From Rhizobiaceae bacterium (lineage in GTDB: Bacteria; Pseudomonadota; Alphaproteobacteria; Rhizobiales; Rhizobiaceae), in contig JAEPMD010000017.1 in assembly GCA_017644105.1 (NCBI GenBank), positions 1 through 64,000 of the forward strand: a stretch of 64,000 nucleotides of DNA, given 5' to 3'. Below, piece by piece: positions 9,099 through 18,340 of this stretch (position 1 is the first letter of the stretch; each line of letters begins with the position of its first letter). The position numbers were made by a program, and so were the translations under genes. A model generated the notes under the pieces. The model made no database searches. It had not been told where the DNA came from and was given only the letters and a program-made list of their open reading frames with translations.

Positions 9099-10079
9099 AT
9101 GGATGATGCGCCGCTTAAAGGCTGGAACCACATACCGCCAGTACCGCTTAAAGTCTCGCCGTTTTTTTCATGGCCACCCAAGCCGCTTGATATGTTGGCG
9201 TGGATTTGGAATTCGTGGTTTTTAATCACCGAACGATTGATCATTGTTGGAATTGCATTTGTTTCGTTTTATTGGTTCCAACCGCCACTAGAAGTTACTA
9301 AAACACTCGCCTTAGGCTGGATTGCTGAAATGATTATCCGCAATATTGTGCTGATGAGCGTGGTCGCGGGTGGGTTACATCTTTATTTCTATAGCTTCAC
9401 CAAACAGGGTAAAAAACTGCGCTATGACGCGCGGCCTTTAATGAAAAATGGACGCCAATTCACGCTTGGCGGACAAATCCGCGATAATATGTTTTGGACG
9501 CTGGCCAGTGGCGTAACCGTGTGGACCACTTATGAAGTTCTCATGTTTTGGGCCTTAGCCAATAACTATGCCCCCATGCTGACCTGGGCAGCGCATCCGT
9601 TTTGGTTTGTGGCCATGTTTGCGTTGATCCCGATTTGGGAGAGTTTTTACTTCTACTGGATTCATCGGTTCCTGCATATTCCGTTCTTTTACAGACACGT
9701 TCATTCACATCATCATCGCAACATCAATGTTGGACCGTGGTCGGGTCTTTCCATGCATCCGGTAGAGCATTTGATATTCTTGGGCTCCGTTTTGATCCAT
9801 TTTCTGGTGGCAGCCCACCCTGTGCACATTCTCTATCATTTGCAGTATTACGCCCTGACCGCGGCTACAACGCATACCGGTTTTGAAGGTATCCTAATCA
9901 AAGATGAAAACCGTTTGGCATTAGGTACATTTCATCATCAAATGCATCATCGCTATTTTGAATGCAATTATGGCTCGCTTGAGATCCCTTGGGACAAATT
10001 TTTTGGCTCCTTCCATGATGGTACCAACGAAGCCAACGAGAAAATGAAGGAACGCCGCATCCGCATTATGGGCGGATAA
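9099..10079 (+). CDS. Sterol desaturase / fatty-acid hydroxylase family membrane enzyme
   Basis: A 326-residue integral membrane protein with several hydrophobic segments and the three histidine boxes that hold a di-iron centre: HRFLH (about residue 189), HSHHH (about 202) and HHQMHHRYFE (about 281). These define the fatty-acid hydroxylase superfamily (sterol desaturases, carotenoid hydroxylases, alkyl ether monooxygenase). The enzyme should oxidise a lipid or other hydrophobic substrate with oxygen; which one is not clear. The gene stands alone between the hypothetical pair and putR. Confidence 0.85.
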   Translation: MDDAPLKGWNHIPPVPLKVSPFFSWPPKPLDMLAWIWNSWFLITERLIIVGIAFVSFYWFQPPLEVTKTLALGWIAEMIIRNIVLMSVVAGGLHLYFYSFTKQGKKLRYDARPLMKNGRQFTLGGQIRDNMFWTLASGVTVWTTYEVLMFWALANNYAPMLTWAAHPFWFVAMFALIPIWESFYFYWIHRFLHIPFFYRHVHSHHHRNINVGPWSGLSMHPVEHLIFLGSVLIHFLVAAHPVHILYHLQYYALTAATTHTGFEGILIKDENRLALGTFHHQMHHRYFECNYGSLEIPWDKFFGSFHDGTNEANEKMKERRIRIMGG

Positions 10080-10099
10080 GCTCTTCCTTGCGGGATTGA

Positions 10100-10573
10100 T
10101 TAATTACCCGCCTGTGCGCCTTCTTTGACCGATTCCATCGCGACATAAGTCGATGAACTCGCTACATGTGGCAGGGCGGAGATCTTTTCACCCAAGACTT
10201 CGCGATAAGCATTGATATCTTTGGTGCGAACTTTGAGGAGATAGTCAAAGGGCCCTGCAATCATGTGGCATTGCTCAATTTCAGGAATAGCTTCAACAGC
10301 CTTGTTGAAACTCAACAAAGCGTTTTTGGTCGTATCGCGCAGCTTCACCTCAGCAAAGGCCACATGCCCTCGCTCAAGCTTTTGATAATCAACACTGGCT
10401 CTGAACCCAGTGATAAAGCCCTCATCGATCAGTCGCCGCATACGTACCTGACACGGGGTTTTCGACAAACCCACTTTTTTGGCAAGATCGGTGACCGTCA
10501 TTCGACCATCGATCAACAGCGCATCAATTATCTTCAAATCATAATGATCTAACTGACTTAAATTTACCGACAT
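10100..10573 (-). CDS. putR: Lrp/AsnC family regulator, probably PutR
   Basis: A 157-residue protein with an N-terminal winged helix-turn-helix (DLKIIDALLIDGRMTVTDLAKKVGLSKTPCQVRMRRLIDEG, positions about 12-52) and a C-terminal RAM domain (GHVAFAEVKL onward). It is divergent from putA with 122 bp between them, the arrangement described for PutR activators of proline catabolism in alphaproteobacteria. The assignment to PutR rests on this context. Proline is the expected effector. It should bind the inverted repeat in the shared intergenic region and raise putA expression. Confidence 0.85.
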   Translation of the reverse strand: MSVNLSQLDHYDLKIIDALLIDGRMTVTDLAKKVGLSKTPCQVRMRRLIDEGFITGFRASVDYQKLERGHVAFAEVKLRDTTKNALLSFNKAVEAIPEIEQCHMIAGPFDYLLKVRTKDINAYREVLGEKISALPHVASSSTYVAMESVKEGAQAGN

Positions 10574-10620
10574 AAAAGTTTTATTCTCCGAATTTAAATG
10601 AAATCTTGGTGAAATAATAT

Positions 10621-10669
10621 GTCATTTTACCAATTGAAGTCAAAATGACTATGTAAAAAATGTTATAAT
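10621..10669. promoter_or_regulatory. putR-putA control region
   Basis: An 8-bp inverted repeat GTCATTTT (10621-10628) / AAAATGAC (10642-10649), 13 bp apart, lies upstream of a perfect TATAAT at 10664-10669. No good -35 hexamer sits 17 bp before it, which fits an activator-dependent promoter with PutR bound at the repeat. A strong AGGAAGGA ribosome site follows just before the putA ATG. Confidence 0.55.
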
Positions 10670-10695
10670 TTTCACAACAGAAAGGAAGGAATGAC

Positions 10696-13600
10696 ATGAA
10701 GAGCTTGGCTGATCATCGCAATCTAATTCGCAAACATGCACGTGCTGATGAATTTGACGTTTTAAATGAGCTACGCAAAAAGTTTGAGCCTGAAGCTGAT
10801 ATTCGTCATTCAACCGTCACCCGAGCAACCAAATTGGTTGATAGCATTCGCAATGATGGTCGCCCGGGTTTGATGGAAGTCTTTCTTGCAGAATATGGTC
10901 TTTCCACCGATGAAGGCGTGGCTTTGATGTGCTTGGCGGAAGCCTTATTGCGGGTGCCAGATGCAGAAACCATCGATGAGTTGATTGAGGATAAGATTTC
11001 TCCCTCCTCCTGGGGTGAGCATTTGGGACGCTCAAGCTCGTCACTGGTGAATGCCTCCACCTGGGCCCTTATGCTTTCCGGTAAAGTTCTCAAAGACCCG
11101 GAGGGCAATGGCATAGCAGATCTTCTACACGGCGCCATCAAACGCCTTGGCGAACCTGTGATCCGCGTAGCGGTTCAAAGTGCCATGAAAGAAATGGGGC
11201 ATCAATTTGTTTTGGGTGAAACCATTGACGAGGCTGTTGAGCGTGGAAAATCTTCACAAGAACTGGGATATACCTATTCTTACGATATGCTCGGTGAAGC
11301 GGCACTGACTTATGAGGATGCAACGAATTTCTTCCACGCATATTGCGATGCCATCCGGGCGCTTTCAGAAAGATCAAATTCAGAGGACATTACCCAAAAT
11401 CCGGGCATTTCCATCAAGCTCTCCGCGCTTCATCCGCGCTATGAACTAGGTCAGAGGGCGCGTGTGATGGACGAACTTGTTCCGCGGGTGCGTGAATTGG
11501 CGATCCTTGCAAAATCCGCCGATATGGGCCTCAATATCGATGCTGAAGAAGCCGATCGTCTTGATATTTCACTCGACATTATTGAAGCCGTATTGCGTTC
11601 AAATGAACTCGAAGGCTGGGATGGGTTTGGCGTTGTGGTCCAGGCCTTTGGCAAACGCGCATCCTTCGTGCTCGATTGGCTTTATGCGCTATCTGAAGAG
11701 CTTGATCGCAAGATTATGGTTCGCCTCGTTAAAGGCGCTTATTGGGATAGCGAGATCAAAGTTGCGCAGGTCGATGGCGTGGAAGACTTCCCCGTTTTCA
11801 CGCGTAAGGCGCATACGGATGTTTCCTACATTTGTTGTGCGCAACAGCTATTGGCAATGACAGATCGCATTTATCCGCAATTTGCCACGCATAACGCGCA
11901 TACCATTGCGGCTATTCTGGAAACGGCAGACGACACATCGTCGTTCGAATTCCAACGTCTGCATGGGATGGGTGAACCACTACATGACCTCATTTTGAAA
12001 ACGGAAGATGTCAAAGCGCGCATTTATGCGCCGGTTGGTGCACATCGCGATCTATTGGCCTATCTGGTGCGCCGTTTATTGGAAAATGGTGCCAATAGTT
12101 CCTTCGTTAATCAGATTGTTGATAAGGATGTGCCTGCGGAAACTGTCGCCAGCGATCCTTTTGAGCAGCTTGAAGCAGGTAAGAACCTACCGCCATCTAA
12201 TGTCATCAACCCTCAGGATTTATTCCAGCCAGAACGCATAAACTCAAAAGGTTGGGACTTACGCAATACCGATGATCTTGAAACGTTTTACGCTGTTCGA
12301 GAACCCTTCAAGGATCATTCATGGGTCGCAGAACCGCTGATCGCCGGTAAGCTACGATCCTCAGAACCGCATGATGTGATTAATCCTACAGATTTAAACG
12401 ATGTCGTTGGCAAAGTGTCTCATGCATCTGCGCAGGATGTGGATACGGCGTTAGAAGCAGCAACAGATTGGCAATCCACATCAGATTCTGATCGGGCATA
12501 TATTTTGAATCTAGCCGCTGATTTATATGAACAGAATTCTGGTGAGATATTCGCTGTATTGTGTCGCGAAGCGGGCAAATCACCCAAAGATGCTGTTGCA
12601 GAAATTCGGGAAGCGGTTGACTTCTTACGTTATTACGCCGCTCAAGCAACGCAACTTGGCGAGCAAAAAGCACGCGGCATTATCAGCTGTATTTCGCCAT
12701 GGAATTTCCCGCTTGCAATCTTTACCGGCCAAATATCTGCAGCACTTGCGGCCGGTAACGGTGTATTAGCAAAACCCGCAGATCCAACACCTTTGATCGC
12801 AACTATTGCCGTTAAGCTTATGCATCAAGCAGGCGTTCCAAAAAGCGTTCTGCAGCTTCTGCCCGGTCCTGGCAGTGTGGTGGGCGCAAAAATCACCTCT
12901 GATCCGCGCGTGGATGGTGTTTGCTTTACTGGATCAACATCTGTCGCACAAACCATCAATAAGGCCATGGCAAATTCGCTCGCACCAGATGCGATGTTTA
13001 TTGCAGAAACCGGTGGGCTCAATGCGATGATTGTGGATTCAACCGCCCTACCCGAACAAGCAGTTAAAGACATCGTGGAATCTGCATTCCAGTCCGCAGG
13101 TCAACGTTGTTCTGCGCTGCGTGTTTTATATCTACAAGAAGACATTGCAGATGAGTTTTTAGATATGCTCTATGGTGCAATGAACCAGCTATCTATCGGC
13201 AATCCGTGGAATATTGAAACCGATATTGGACCAACGATCAGCCAAACAGCACATGATGAGATTGCCAACTATATAGCTGATGCCAAACATGCCGGTCGCT
13301 TATTGAAACAGCTCTCGGTGCCGGATGCTGGATATTTTGTTGCACCATCGGTGATTAAAGTGGGCGGTATTGCGGATCTGGAGAAAGAAGTCTTCGGTCC
13401 CGTTTTACATGTCGCGACTTTTAAAGCCGATGAGATTGATCAAGTTGTTGATGACATTAATGCCAGTGGCTATGGGCTAACTTTTGGCCTTCATACGCGT
13501 ATTGATGATCGAGTGGAACAAGTCACCAGTCGATTAGATGTTGGCAATATTTATGTAAACCGCAATCAAATTGGCGCTGTTGTTGGTTCCCAACCCTTTG

Positions 13601-14184
13601 GCGGCGAAGGCATGTCCGGTACCGGACCCAAAGCCGGCGGCCCGCATTATGTGCCAAAATTCCTCCATGTGGATCTCGAGGAGCGCGCAAGTGAAGACGG
13701 CAATCCTGTTAAACTTGAGGTCGTTCAATCCGCACTTGATAGACTTGCAGGCGAAACGCGTGGGACGCTCACCACCGCTGACTTACCAGGTCCAACGGGC
13801 GAATCTAACCGTTTATCGACCTTAGGGCGTGGCACAATCTTATGTTTGGGGCCAAGCTTTGAAGATGCAAAATCGCAGTATGACATAGCCCGCGCAAATG
13901 GCTGTTCTGCTTTAATGATTGTGCCGAACGCATCGGGAAAAAATGTCATTGAAGGGGTCTTGGACAGAGAAATGCTCGCACATTTGGACAATATTGATGG
14001 TGTTGCGCTTTGGTCGACGAAAGATGATCTCCAAAAAACTCGAATAGCGCTGGCAGCGCGCAAAGGTGCAATCATCCCGCTAATGACATCGGGTGATATG
14101 GCGCATGCATGCGTTATTGAACGGCATATTTGCATCGATACCACTGCGTCGGGTGGCAATGCGACGCTTCTAGCGGGTGAATAG
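10696..14184 (+). CDS. putA: Bifunctional proline dehydrogenase / P5C dehydrogenase
   Basis: A 1162-residue PutA that oxidises proline to glutamate in two steps: FAD-dependent proline dehydrogenase in the N-terminal half (barrel about residues 150-480, with RLVKGAYWDSEIK and ATHNAHT), and NAD-dependent aldehyde dehydrogenase in the second half (about 540-1020). The catalytic residues of the latter are visible: glutamate in AETGGLN (about 771) and cysteine in GQRCSALR (about 805), plus the nucleotide-binding FTGSTSVAQ. An extra C-terminal part of about 140 residues follows, as in long PutA proteins. No N-terminal ribbon-helix-helix is seen, so it does not autoregulate; PutR next door would do this. 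It links to the membrane respiratory chain through FAD. Confidence 0.96.
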   Translation: MKSLADHRNLIRKHARADEFDVLNELRKKFEPEADIRHSTVTRATKLVDSIRNDGRPGLMEVFLAEYGLSTDEGVALMCLAEALLRVPDAETIDELIEDKISPSSWGEHLGRSSSSLVNASTWALMLSGKVLKDPEGNGIADLLHGAIKRLGEPVIRVAVQSAMKEMGHQFVLGETIDEAVERGKSSQELGYTYSYDMLGEAALTYEDATNFFHAYCDAIRALSERSNSEDITQNPGISIKLSALHPRYELGQRARVMDELVPRVRELAILAKSADMGLNIDAEEADRLDISLDIIEAVLRSNELEGWDGFGVVVQAFGKRASFVLDWLYALSEELDRKIMVRLVKGAYWDSEIKVAQVDGVEDFPVFTRKAHTDVSYICCAQQLLAMTDRIYPQFATHNAHTIAAILETADDTSSFEFQRLHGMGEPLHDLILKTEDVKARIYAPVGAHRDLLAYLVRRLLENGANSSFVNQIVDKDVPAETVASDPFEQLEAGKNLPPSNVINPQDLFQPERINSKGWDLRNTDDLETFYAVREPFKDHSWVAEPLIAGKLRSSEPHDVINPTDLNDVVGKVSHASAQDVDTALEAATDWQSTSDSDRAYILNLAADLYEQNSGEIFAVLCREAGKSPKDAVAEIREAVDFLRYYAAQATQLGEQKARGIISCISPWNFPLAIFTGQISAALAAGNGVLAKPADPTPLIATIAVKLMHQAGVPKSVLQLLPGPGSVVGAKITSDPRVDGVCFTGSTSVAQTINKAMANSLAPDAMFIAETGGLNAMIVDSTALPEQAVKDIVESAFQSAGQRCSALRVLYLQEDIADEFLDMLYGAMNQLSIGNPWNIETDIGPTISQTAHDEIANYIADAKHAGRLLKQLSVPDAGYFVAPSVIKVGGIADLEKEVFGPVLHVATFKADEIDQVVDDINASGYGLTFGLHTRIDDRVEQVTSRLDVGNIYVNRNQIGAVVGSQPFGGEGMSGTGPKAGGPHYVPKFLHVDLEERASEDGNPVKLEVVQSALDRLAGETRGTLTTADLPGPTGESNRLSTLGRGTILCLGPSFEDAKSQYDIARANGCSALMIVPNASGKNVIEGVLDREMLAHLDNIDGVALWSTKDDLQKTRIALAARKGAIIPLMTSGDMAHACVIERHICIDTTASGGNATLLAGE

Positions 14185-14192
14185 CGGTTTTA

Positions 14193-15107
14193 TCAGCCAG
14201 CACGTCGTTTGGCTGAATATTCGCTTGCGATAAAATCAAACACTGTGCGGATACGGCGGCTGGTGTGCAATTCACGGTGGGCGACTAGCCAAACCGGATA
14301 GACCATTTTACGAAAGCTTGGCATGATCGAGCGCACTTTGGGTTCTAAGTCTCCCACCCGCTCGGGCATAATTCCAATGCCCACGCCAGCTTTGGTGAGT
14401 TCCCAATGCACCATGTGATTGCCAGCGCGGACAGTGATATTATCATCAGAAATCTCAAGTCCGATGCTGGAGAGTTGCTTGACCATTTCATCGGAGCCAT
14501 CAAACCCGACAAATTTATGATTTCTCAGATCGCGCAATTTATTCGGCACGCCGTATTTTTCGATATAATCGGCCGACGCATATAACATCGCGACCTCTTC
14601 ACCAATTTTGCGAGCAACAAGATCATTCTCTTTAGGGCGATAATTGCGCATAGCGATATCGGCTTCCCGGCGACGCAAATCTTTGCTGTCATCTGAAGCT
14701 GCCACTTCAACTTCGACACCGGGGTGAATTTTGCGCAATTTGGCAATGATAGGTGCAAGATCATAGATCGCAGTGACTTCCGTTGCGGTGATACATATTG
14801 AGCCTTCCAGCGCTTCTGAACGTCCGGTTGCCGCTAGCGACATTTGACTTGCCGCTTCGCCCATACTGCGCACATGAGAGAGCAATTCATGACCTGATGG
14901 CGTGAGGCTCAACCCTCGCCCAAGCCGCTCAAATAAAATGACACCTAACTCTTCTTCGAGCGCATCAACCTGCCGGCCTAAAGTCGGTTGTGCCATGCCT
15001 AGAGCTTTTGCCGCAGCGGACAAAGACCCCTCTTCGGCAGTGACCAAAAAGGCGCGCGCTCGGTTCCAATCAAATTTTACTGATTTCCAATCCATGCATA
15101 TATGCAT
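14193..15107 (-). CDS. LysR family transcriptional regulator
   Basis: A 304-residue LysR protein with the N-terminal helix-turn-helix (ARAFLVTAEEGSLSAAAKALGMAQPTLGRQVDALE, about residues 19-53) and a periplasmic-binding-protein-like effector domain. The start is uncertain: ATG at 15107 lies inside a 14-bp perfect palindrome (15094-15107), and ATG at 15095 (MDWKSVKFDW) may be the real start. It is convergent with putA, 8 bp from its stop, and divergent from the methyltransferase gene, which is the likely target if any. The effector is unknown. Confidence 0.88.
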   Translation of the reverse strand: MHICMDWKSVKFDWNRARAFLVTAEEGSLSAAAKALGMAQPTLGRQVDALEEELGVILFERLGRGLSLTPSGHELLSHVRSMGEAASQMSLAATGRSEALEGSICITATEVTAIYDLAPIIAKLRKIHPGVEVEVAASDDSKDLRRREADIAMRNYRPKENDLVARKIGEEVAMLYASADYIEKYGVPNKLRDLRNHKFVGFDGSDEMVKQLSSIGLEISDDNITVRAGNHMVHWELTKAGVGIGIMPERVGDLEPKVRSIMPSFRKMVYPVWLVAHRELHTSRRIRTVFDFIASEYSAKRRAG

Positions 15108-15237
15108 ATCACTCTTACGAATTTAGTCAATTTACCTTCGCATTACGCATTGGTATAAATCTCACAACACACAGCAAATGACCTTAGGCGCCAAGTCATT
15201 TTCAAACTTTACATTTCTTTACAAACGGGAAACACGC

Positions 15238-15990
15238 ATGACACATTCATCCGTTACACCTTTGGATCAGGACGTTAAACAAGCTATTTCATCAGGCGAC
15301 AATGATATGACAGCTCTTACACTTAACAACGCATCTCACCCGCAAACACCCGAAAAAAAGGCTGCCAATGAGAAGGCATCAAAGTTTTGGGACAAACTGG
15401 CCGCAAAATATGCTGCCCGACCAGTTGATGACCCCAAGGCATATGAACATACGCTTTCACGCACCAAGGCACATTTAAAACCATCAGACCATATGCTCGA
15501 AATTGGCTGTGGAACAGGTACGACTTCCCTCATTTTATTAGATCATGTGCGCCACATCACAGCGCAAGATTATTCCAGAGAAATGATTGATATCGCTGAG
15601 AAAAAGCGTGAAGTTGACGGCACGAATAATGTCACATTTGCGCAGAGCAGCGTCGATGATTTGCCAAGTTTTGAAACTTATGACGTAGTTTTTGCTTCTT
15701 CACTATTACATCTATTGCCAGATTTGGATGATGCGCTTGTTCGCATTCAGCAATCGGTGGAACCCGGCGGCCTGTTCATTTCAAAAACAGTGTGCCTGAA
15801 AAATCAAAGCCTGCTTTATGACATCATGGTTCCCTTGATGCGTTTGATAGGCAAAGCACCTTATGTCAATTTTGTCACAGGAGATGAAATCGAGGAAAAG
15901 ATTAAACAAAACGGTTTTGAAATTCTCGAAGCGGATGACCACAACCACAAGCCCGCTTGCCGTTTTGTTGTTGCGCGTCGCATAGCCTGA
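15238..15990 (+). CDS. Class I SAM-dependent methyltransferase
   Basis: A Rossmann-fold methyltransferase with a clear SAM-binding motif I (MLEIGCGTGTTS) and later acidic and DDLPSFETYDVVFASSLLHLL motifs (motif II/III region). It looks like the Methyltransf_11/25 group acting on small molecules; the substrate is not known. I chose the ATG at 15238, giving 250 residues; an ATG at 15178 and one at 15307 are also in frame. The N-terminal 50 residues are poorly structured in appearance. It is divergent from a LysR gene. Confidence 0.82.
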   Translation: MTHSSVTPLDQDVKQAISSGDNDMTALTLNNASHPQTPEKKAANEKASKFWDKLAAKYAARPVDDPKAYEHTLSRTKAHLKPSDHMLEIGCGTGTTSLILLDHVRHITAQDYSREMIDIAEKKREVDGTNNVTFAQSSVDDLPSFETYDVVFASSLLHLLPDLDDALVRIQQSVEPGGLFISKTVCLKNQSLLYDIMVPLMRLIGKAPYVNFVTGDEIEEKIKQNGFEILEADDHNHKPACRFVVARRIA

Positions 15991-16061
15991 CCACAACTTC
16001 GCTCAGCTCCACAAACCCAAAACTGAGCGATGCAGACTATGGCACGATGCTGCACTCGGCT

Positions 16062-16115
16062 CCACCTATCTAAGCTGTCCCCCCTGAATGCTCAGAGATA
16101 GGTGGCCCCCCCCCC
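16062..16115. repeat. Inverted repeat with adjoining C10 tract
   Basis: CCACCTATCT (16062-16071) and AGATAGGTGG (16096-16105) are perfect 10-bp arms around a 24-base loop that itself has a run of six C. The right arm runs straight into ten consecutive C (16106-16115). Such a tract is unlike anything else in the window. No transposase remnant or target duplication is visible. It lies in the leader of the dehydrogenase gene and could be an insertion scar, a hairpin or an assembly artefact. Confidence 0.5.
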
Positions 16116-16228
16116 GATTGACTTTGCCAGCCGAAATTGTTGGCGTGATAATGAAAGATAGTTCAATGACTAATCATTTCCCACAAGACACATATTCCGG
16201 AAATACATTTTCCAAAGACAGCTTTTTA

Positions 16229-17233
16229 ATGAGTTTGCCAAAACCAACCAAAATGAAAGCTGCGACCTATTCCAAATACGGCCCGCCAATAGTCGTTGGC
16301 ATCCAGGAGGTCCCAGTGCCAGAGATCAAAGACCATGAGGTTTTGATCCGCATTCGTGCGGCCAGCGTATCCTCTGGCGACTGGCGGGCGCGTTCCCTTT
16401 CGCTTCCCAAAGGTTTTGGCCTTTTGGGTCGCCTCATCTTCGGCATTACCGGTCCGCGCAAGCCGATCCTTGGCACAGAGTTGTCAGGTGAAGTGATTGA
16501 TACAGGCAAAGATGTCACCGAATTTGTTGTTGGCGATCAGGTGATTGCGTTTGCTGACACCGAACTTGGTTGTCATGCAGAATATCGCGCGTTTGATCAA
16601 AATGGTTTAATCACCAAGAAGCCGGCAAATCTTAGCTTTGAACACACCGCTGCCCTTTCTTTCGGCGGCACAACAGCGCTCAGTTTCTTGCGCGACAAGG
16701 CCAAGGTACAACAGGGTGAGAAAGTGTTGATCATTGGCGCGTCCGGCTCCGTTGGATCAGCCGCTGTTCAAATCGGTAAATATCTTGGTGCGGAAGTAAC
16801 CGGTGTCTGTTCAACGCGCAATCTTGATATTGTGTGCGAACTTGGTGCGGATCATGTGATTGATTACACACAAGAAGATGTTACCAAACTTGGCGAAAAA
16901 TACGACGTGATCCTCAACTGCAATGCTGAGATCAATATCCGCCAATATGAGACGATCTTAAATGCCAATGGCCGGTTGGTTTTAGTGCTTGGTTCATTTG
17001 CGCAAGCGATTGGGCTAGATCGCATGTCACGAAAAGCGCGCAAAGCTGGCAAACGCATCATCGGTGGTGTTGCAACTGCAAAACGTCGCGATATTGAGCT
17101 GCTTGCACATTTGGCTGCAAATTTGCAATTCACCCCGGTGATTGAGCATGTCTACCCGTTTAGCGAAATCATGTGCGCACATGCAGCGGTGGAAAGCGGT
17201 CATAAACGCGGCAATGTGATTGTTAAGATGTGA
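16229..17233 (+). CDS. MDR-family NAD(P)-dependent alcohol dehydrogenase / quinone reductase
   Basis: A medium-chain dehydrogenase/reductase without the structural-zinc cysteines, so of the quinone-oxidoreductase type. Seen are the GroES-like N-terminal part (MKAATYSKYGPPIVVGIQEVPVP), the GTELSGEVIDTG hinge, and the nucleotide site VLIIGASGSVGSAAVQIGKYLGAEV given as positions 16727-16800. It should reduce enones or quinones with NADPH. The start is unclear: ATG codons at 16151, 16229 and 16253 are in frame and none has a strong ribosome site; homologs usually begin near MKAATY (16253). Convergent with the EamA gene. Confidence 0.85.
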   Translation: MSLPKPTKMKAATYSKYGPPIVVGIQEVPVPEIKDHEVLIRIRAASVSSGDWRARSLSLPKGFGLLGRLIFGITGPRKPILGTELSGEVIDTGKDVTEFVVGDQVIAFADTELGCHAEYRAFDQNGLITKKPANLSFEHTAALSFGGTTALSFLRDKAKVQQGEKVLIIGASGSVGSAAVQIGKYLGAEVTGVCSTRNLDIVCELGADHVIDYTQEDVTKLGEKYDVILNCNAEINIRQYETILNANGRLVLVLGSFAQAIGLDRMSRKARKAGKRIIGGVATAKRRDIELLAHLAANLQFTPVIEHVYPFSEIMCAHAAVESGHKRGNVIVKM

Positions 17234-17242
17234 TTTTCACGC

Positions 17243-18118
17243 TCATTGCGCCTTTGCCAAACGCTCGCGCCACATCATATAGATGCCTGATGCAACAATC
17301 AGCGCTGCGCCAATGAGCACCCAAAACCCGGGTCTTTCATCAAATATGATAATCCCAAACGCCATTAGGAATATCAATCGCGAATATCTGTAGGGAGAGA
17401 CAACAGATACTTCCGCTGCGCGCACTGATGCGATGATGAGTAAGTAACCGATTGCACCGAAGGCCACCATGCCTATGAGCGATAGGATATGCGCGCTTGG
17501 TGGCACAAAACTCTCACCTAACATCAACATCCAAATGAGAGGTACAGGAATTGTTGCCACCATAGTGTAGCACGCCAAACTGGACGACGACATATTGGGT
17601 GGCGTCACGCGCGTTGTCAGATCGCGCACTGATAATGCAACGGCAGCCGTGAATGCCAATAAAACAACTGGTTCAAAAGAATCAGCACCTGGCTGAATGA
17701 TCAACAGGACACCCAAAAAACCAACAATGATGGACGTCCATCGCCGCCAGCTAACCCGCTCCTGCAGAAACAACACAGCGCCAAAGGTCACGAGCAAAGG
17801 TACAGATTGTATGATGGCGCCAATTGTCGACAACGGGACAAGTGCTAGCGCTAAAACCATGCTGACAAGTCCTGTAATTTCAGCCACATAGCGAATAATA
17901 AGAACCTTGGATATCGCGCGTTTATCCCAAACGCTCTCGCCTTGGTAAAGCGCAATTGCTGCAAAAACAATCAATCCGCCCAGAGTAAGAAAAAACATCG
18001 TTTGAGCCGGAGAAACGCCACCCGCGACAACTTTGATCAGCGTATCCGTTGTGGCAAATGCAAACATAGATGCAATCATAAAGACGATGGCTTTTGTGTT
18101 ATTGCTGAAGGTCTTCAT
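17243..18118 (-). CDS. EamA/DMT-family transporter
   Basis: A membrane protein of about 291 residues with ten hydrophobic segments arranged as two EamA repeats of five, the second starting near residue 145 (FEPVVLLAFTAAVALSVRD). This is the RhaT/EamA drug-metabolite transporter superfamily, exporters of amino acids, nucleosides or other metabolites. The substrate cannot be predicted. I chose the ATG at 18118 (MKTFSNNTKA), with GATGAAAAGAAATAC before it; a GTG or ATG farther upstream at 18145 is also in frame. Confidence 0.85.
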   Translation of the reverse strand: MKTFSNNTKAIVFMIASMFAFATTDTLIKVVAGGVSPAQTMFFLTLGGLIVFAAIALYQGESVWDKRAISKVLIIRYVAEITGLVSMVLALALVPLSTIGAIIQSVPLLVTFGAVLFLQERVSWRRWTSIIVGFLGVLLIIQPGADSFEPVVLLAFTAAVALSVRDLTTRVTPPNMSSSSLACYTMVATIPVPLIWMLMLGESFVPPSAHILSLIGMVAFGAIGYLLIIASVRAAEVSVVSPYRYSRLIFLMAFGIIIFDERPGFWVLIGAALIVASGIYMMWRERLAKAQ

Positions 18119-18340
18119 GTATTTCTTTTCATCCGCTCGTCCCAAGTATGATTATCCCCTATCAGAGATTTATCCTCGGGCCAATTGGAAGTTCTCCAAT
18201 CCAACTCGTTCCTGGCTATTTTCGGAATTGCCAACCAAGGCTGGGTAAATAAATCAAAGAATCCCGGTAAAACCCTTCTCTAAAGTTCGACATTTCTGTC
18301 AAAACTTTGTAACTCAGTGAGATGATCACGTGGGTGCTCA

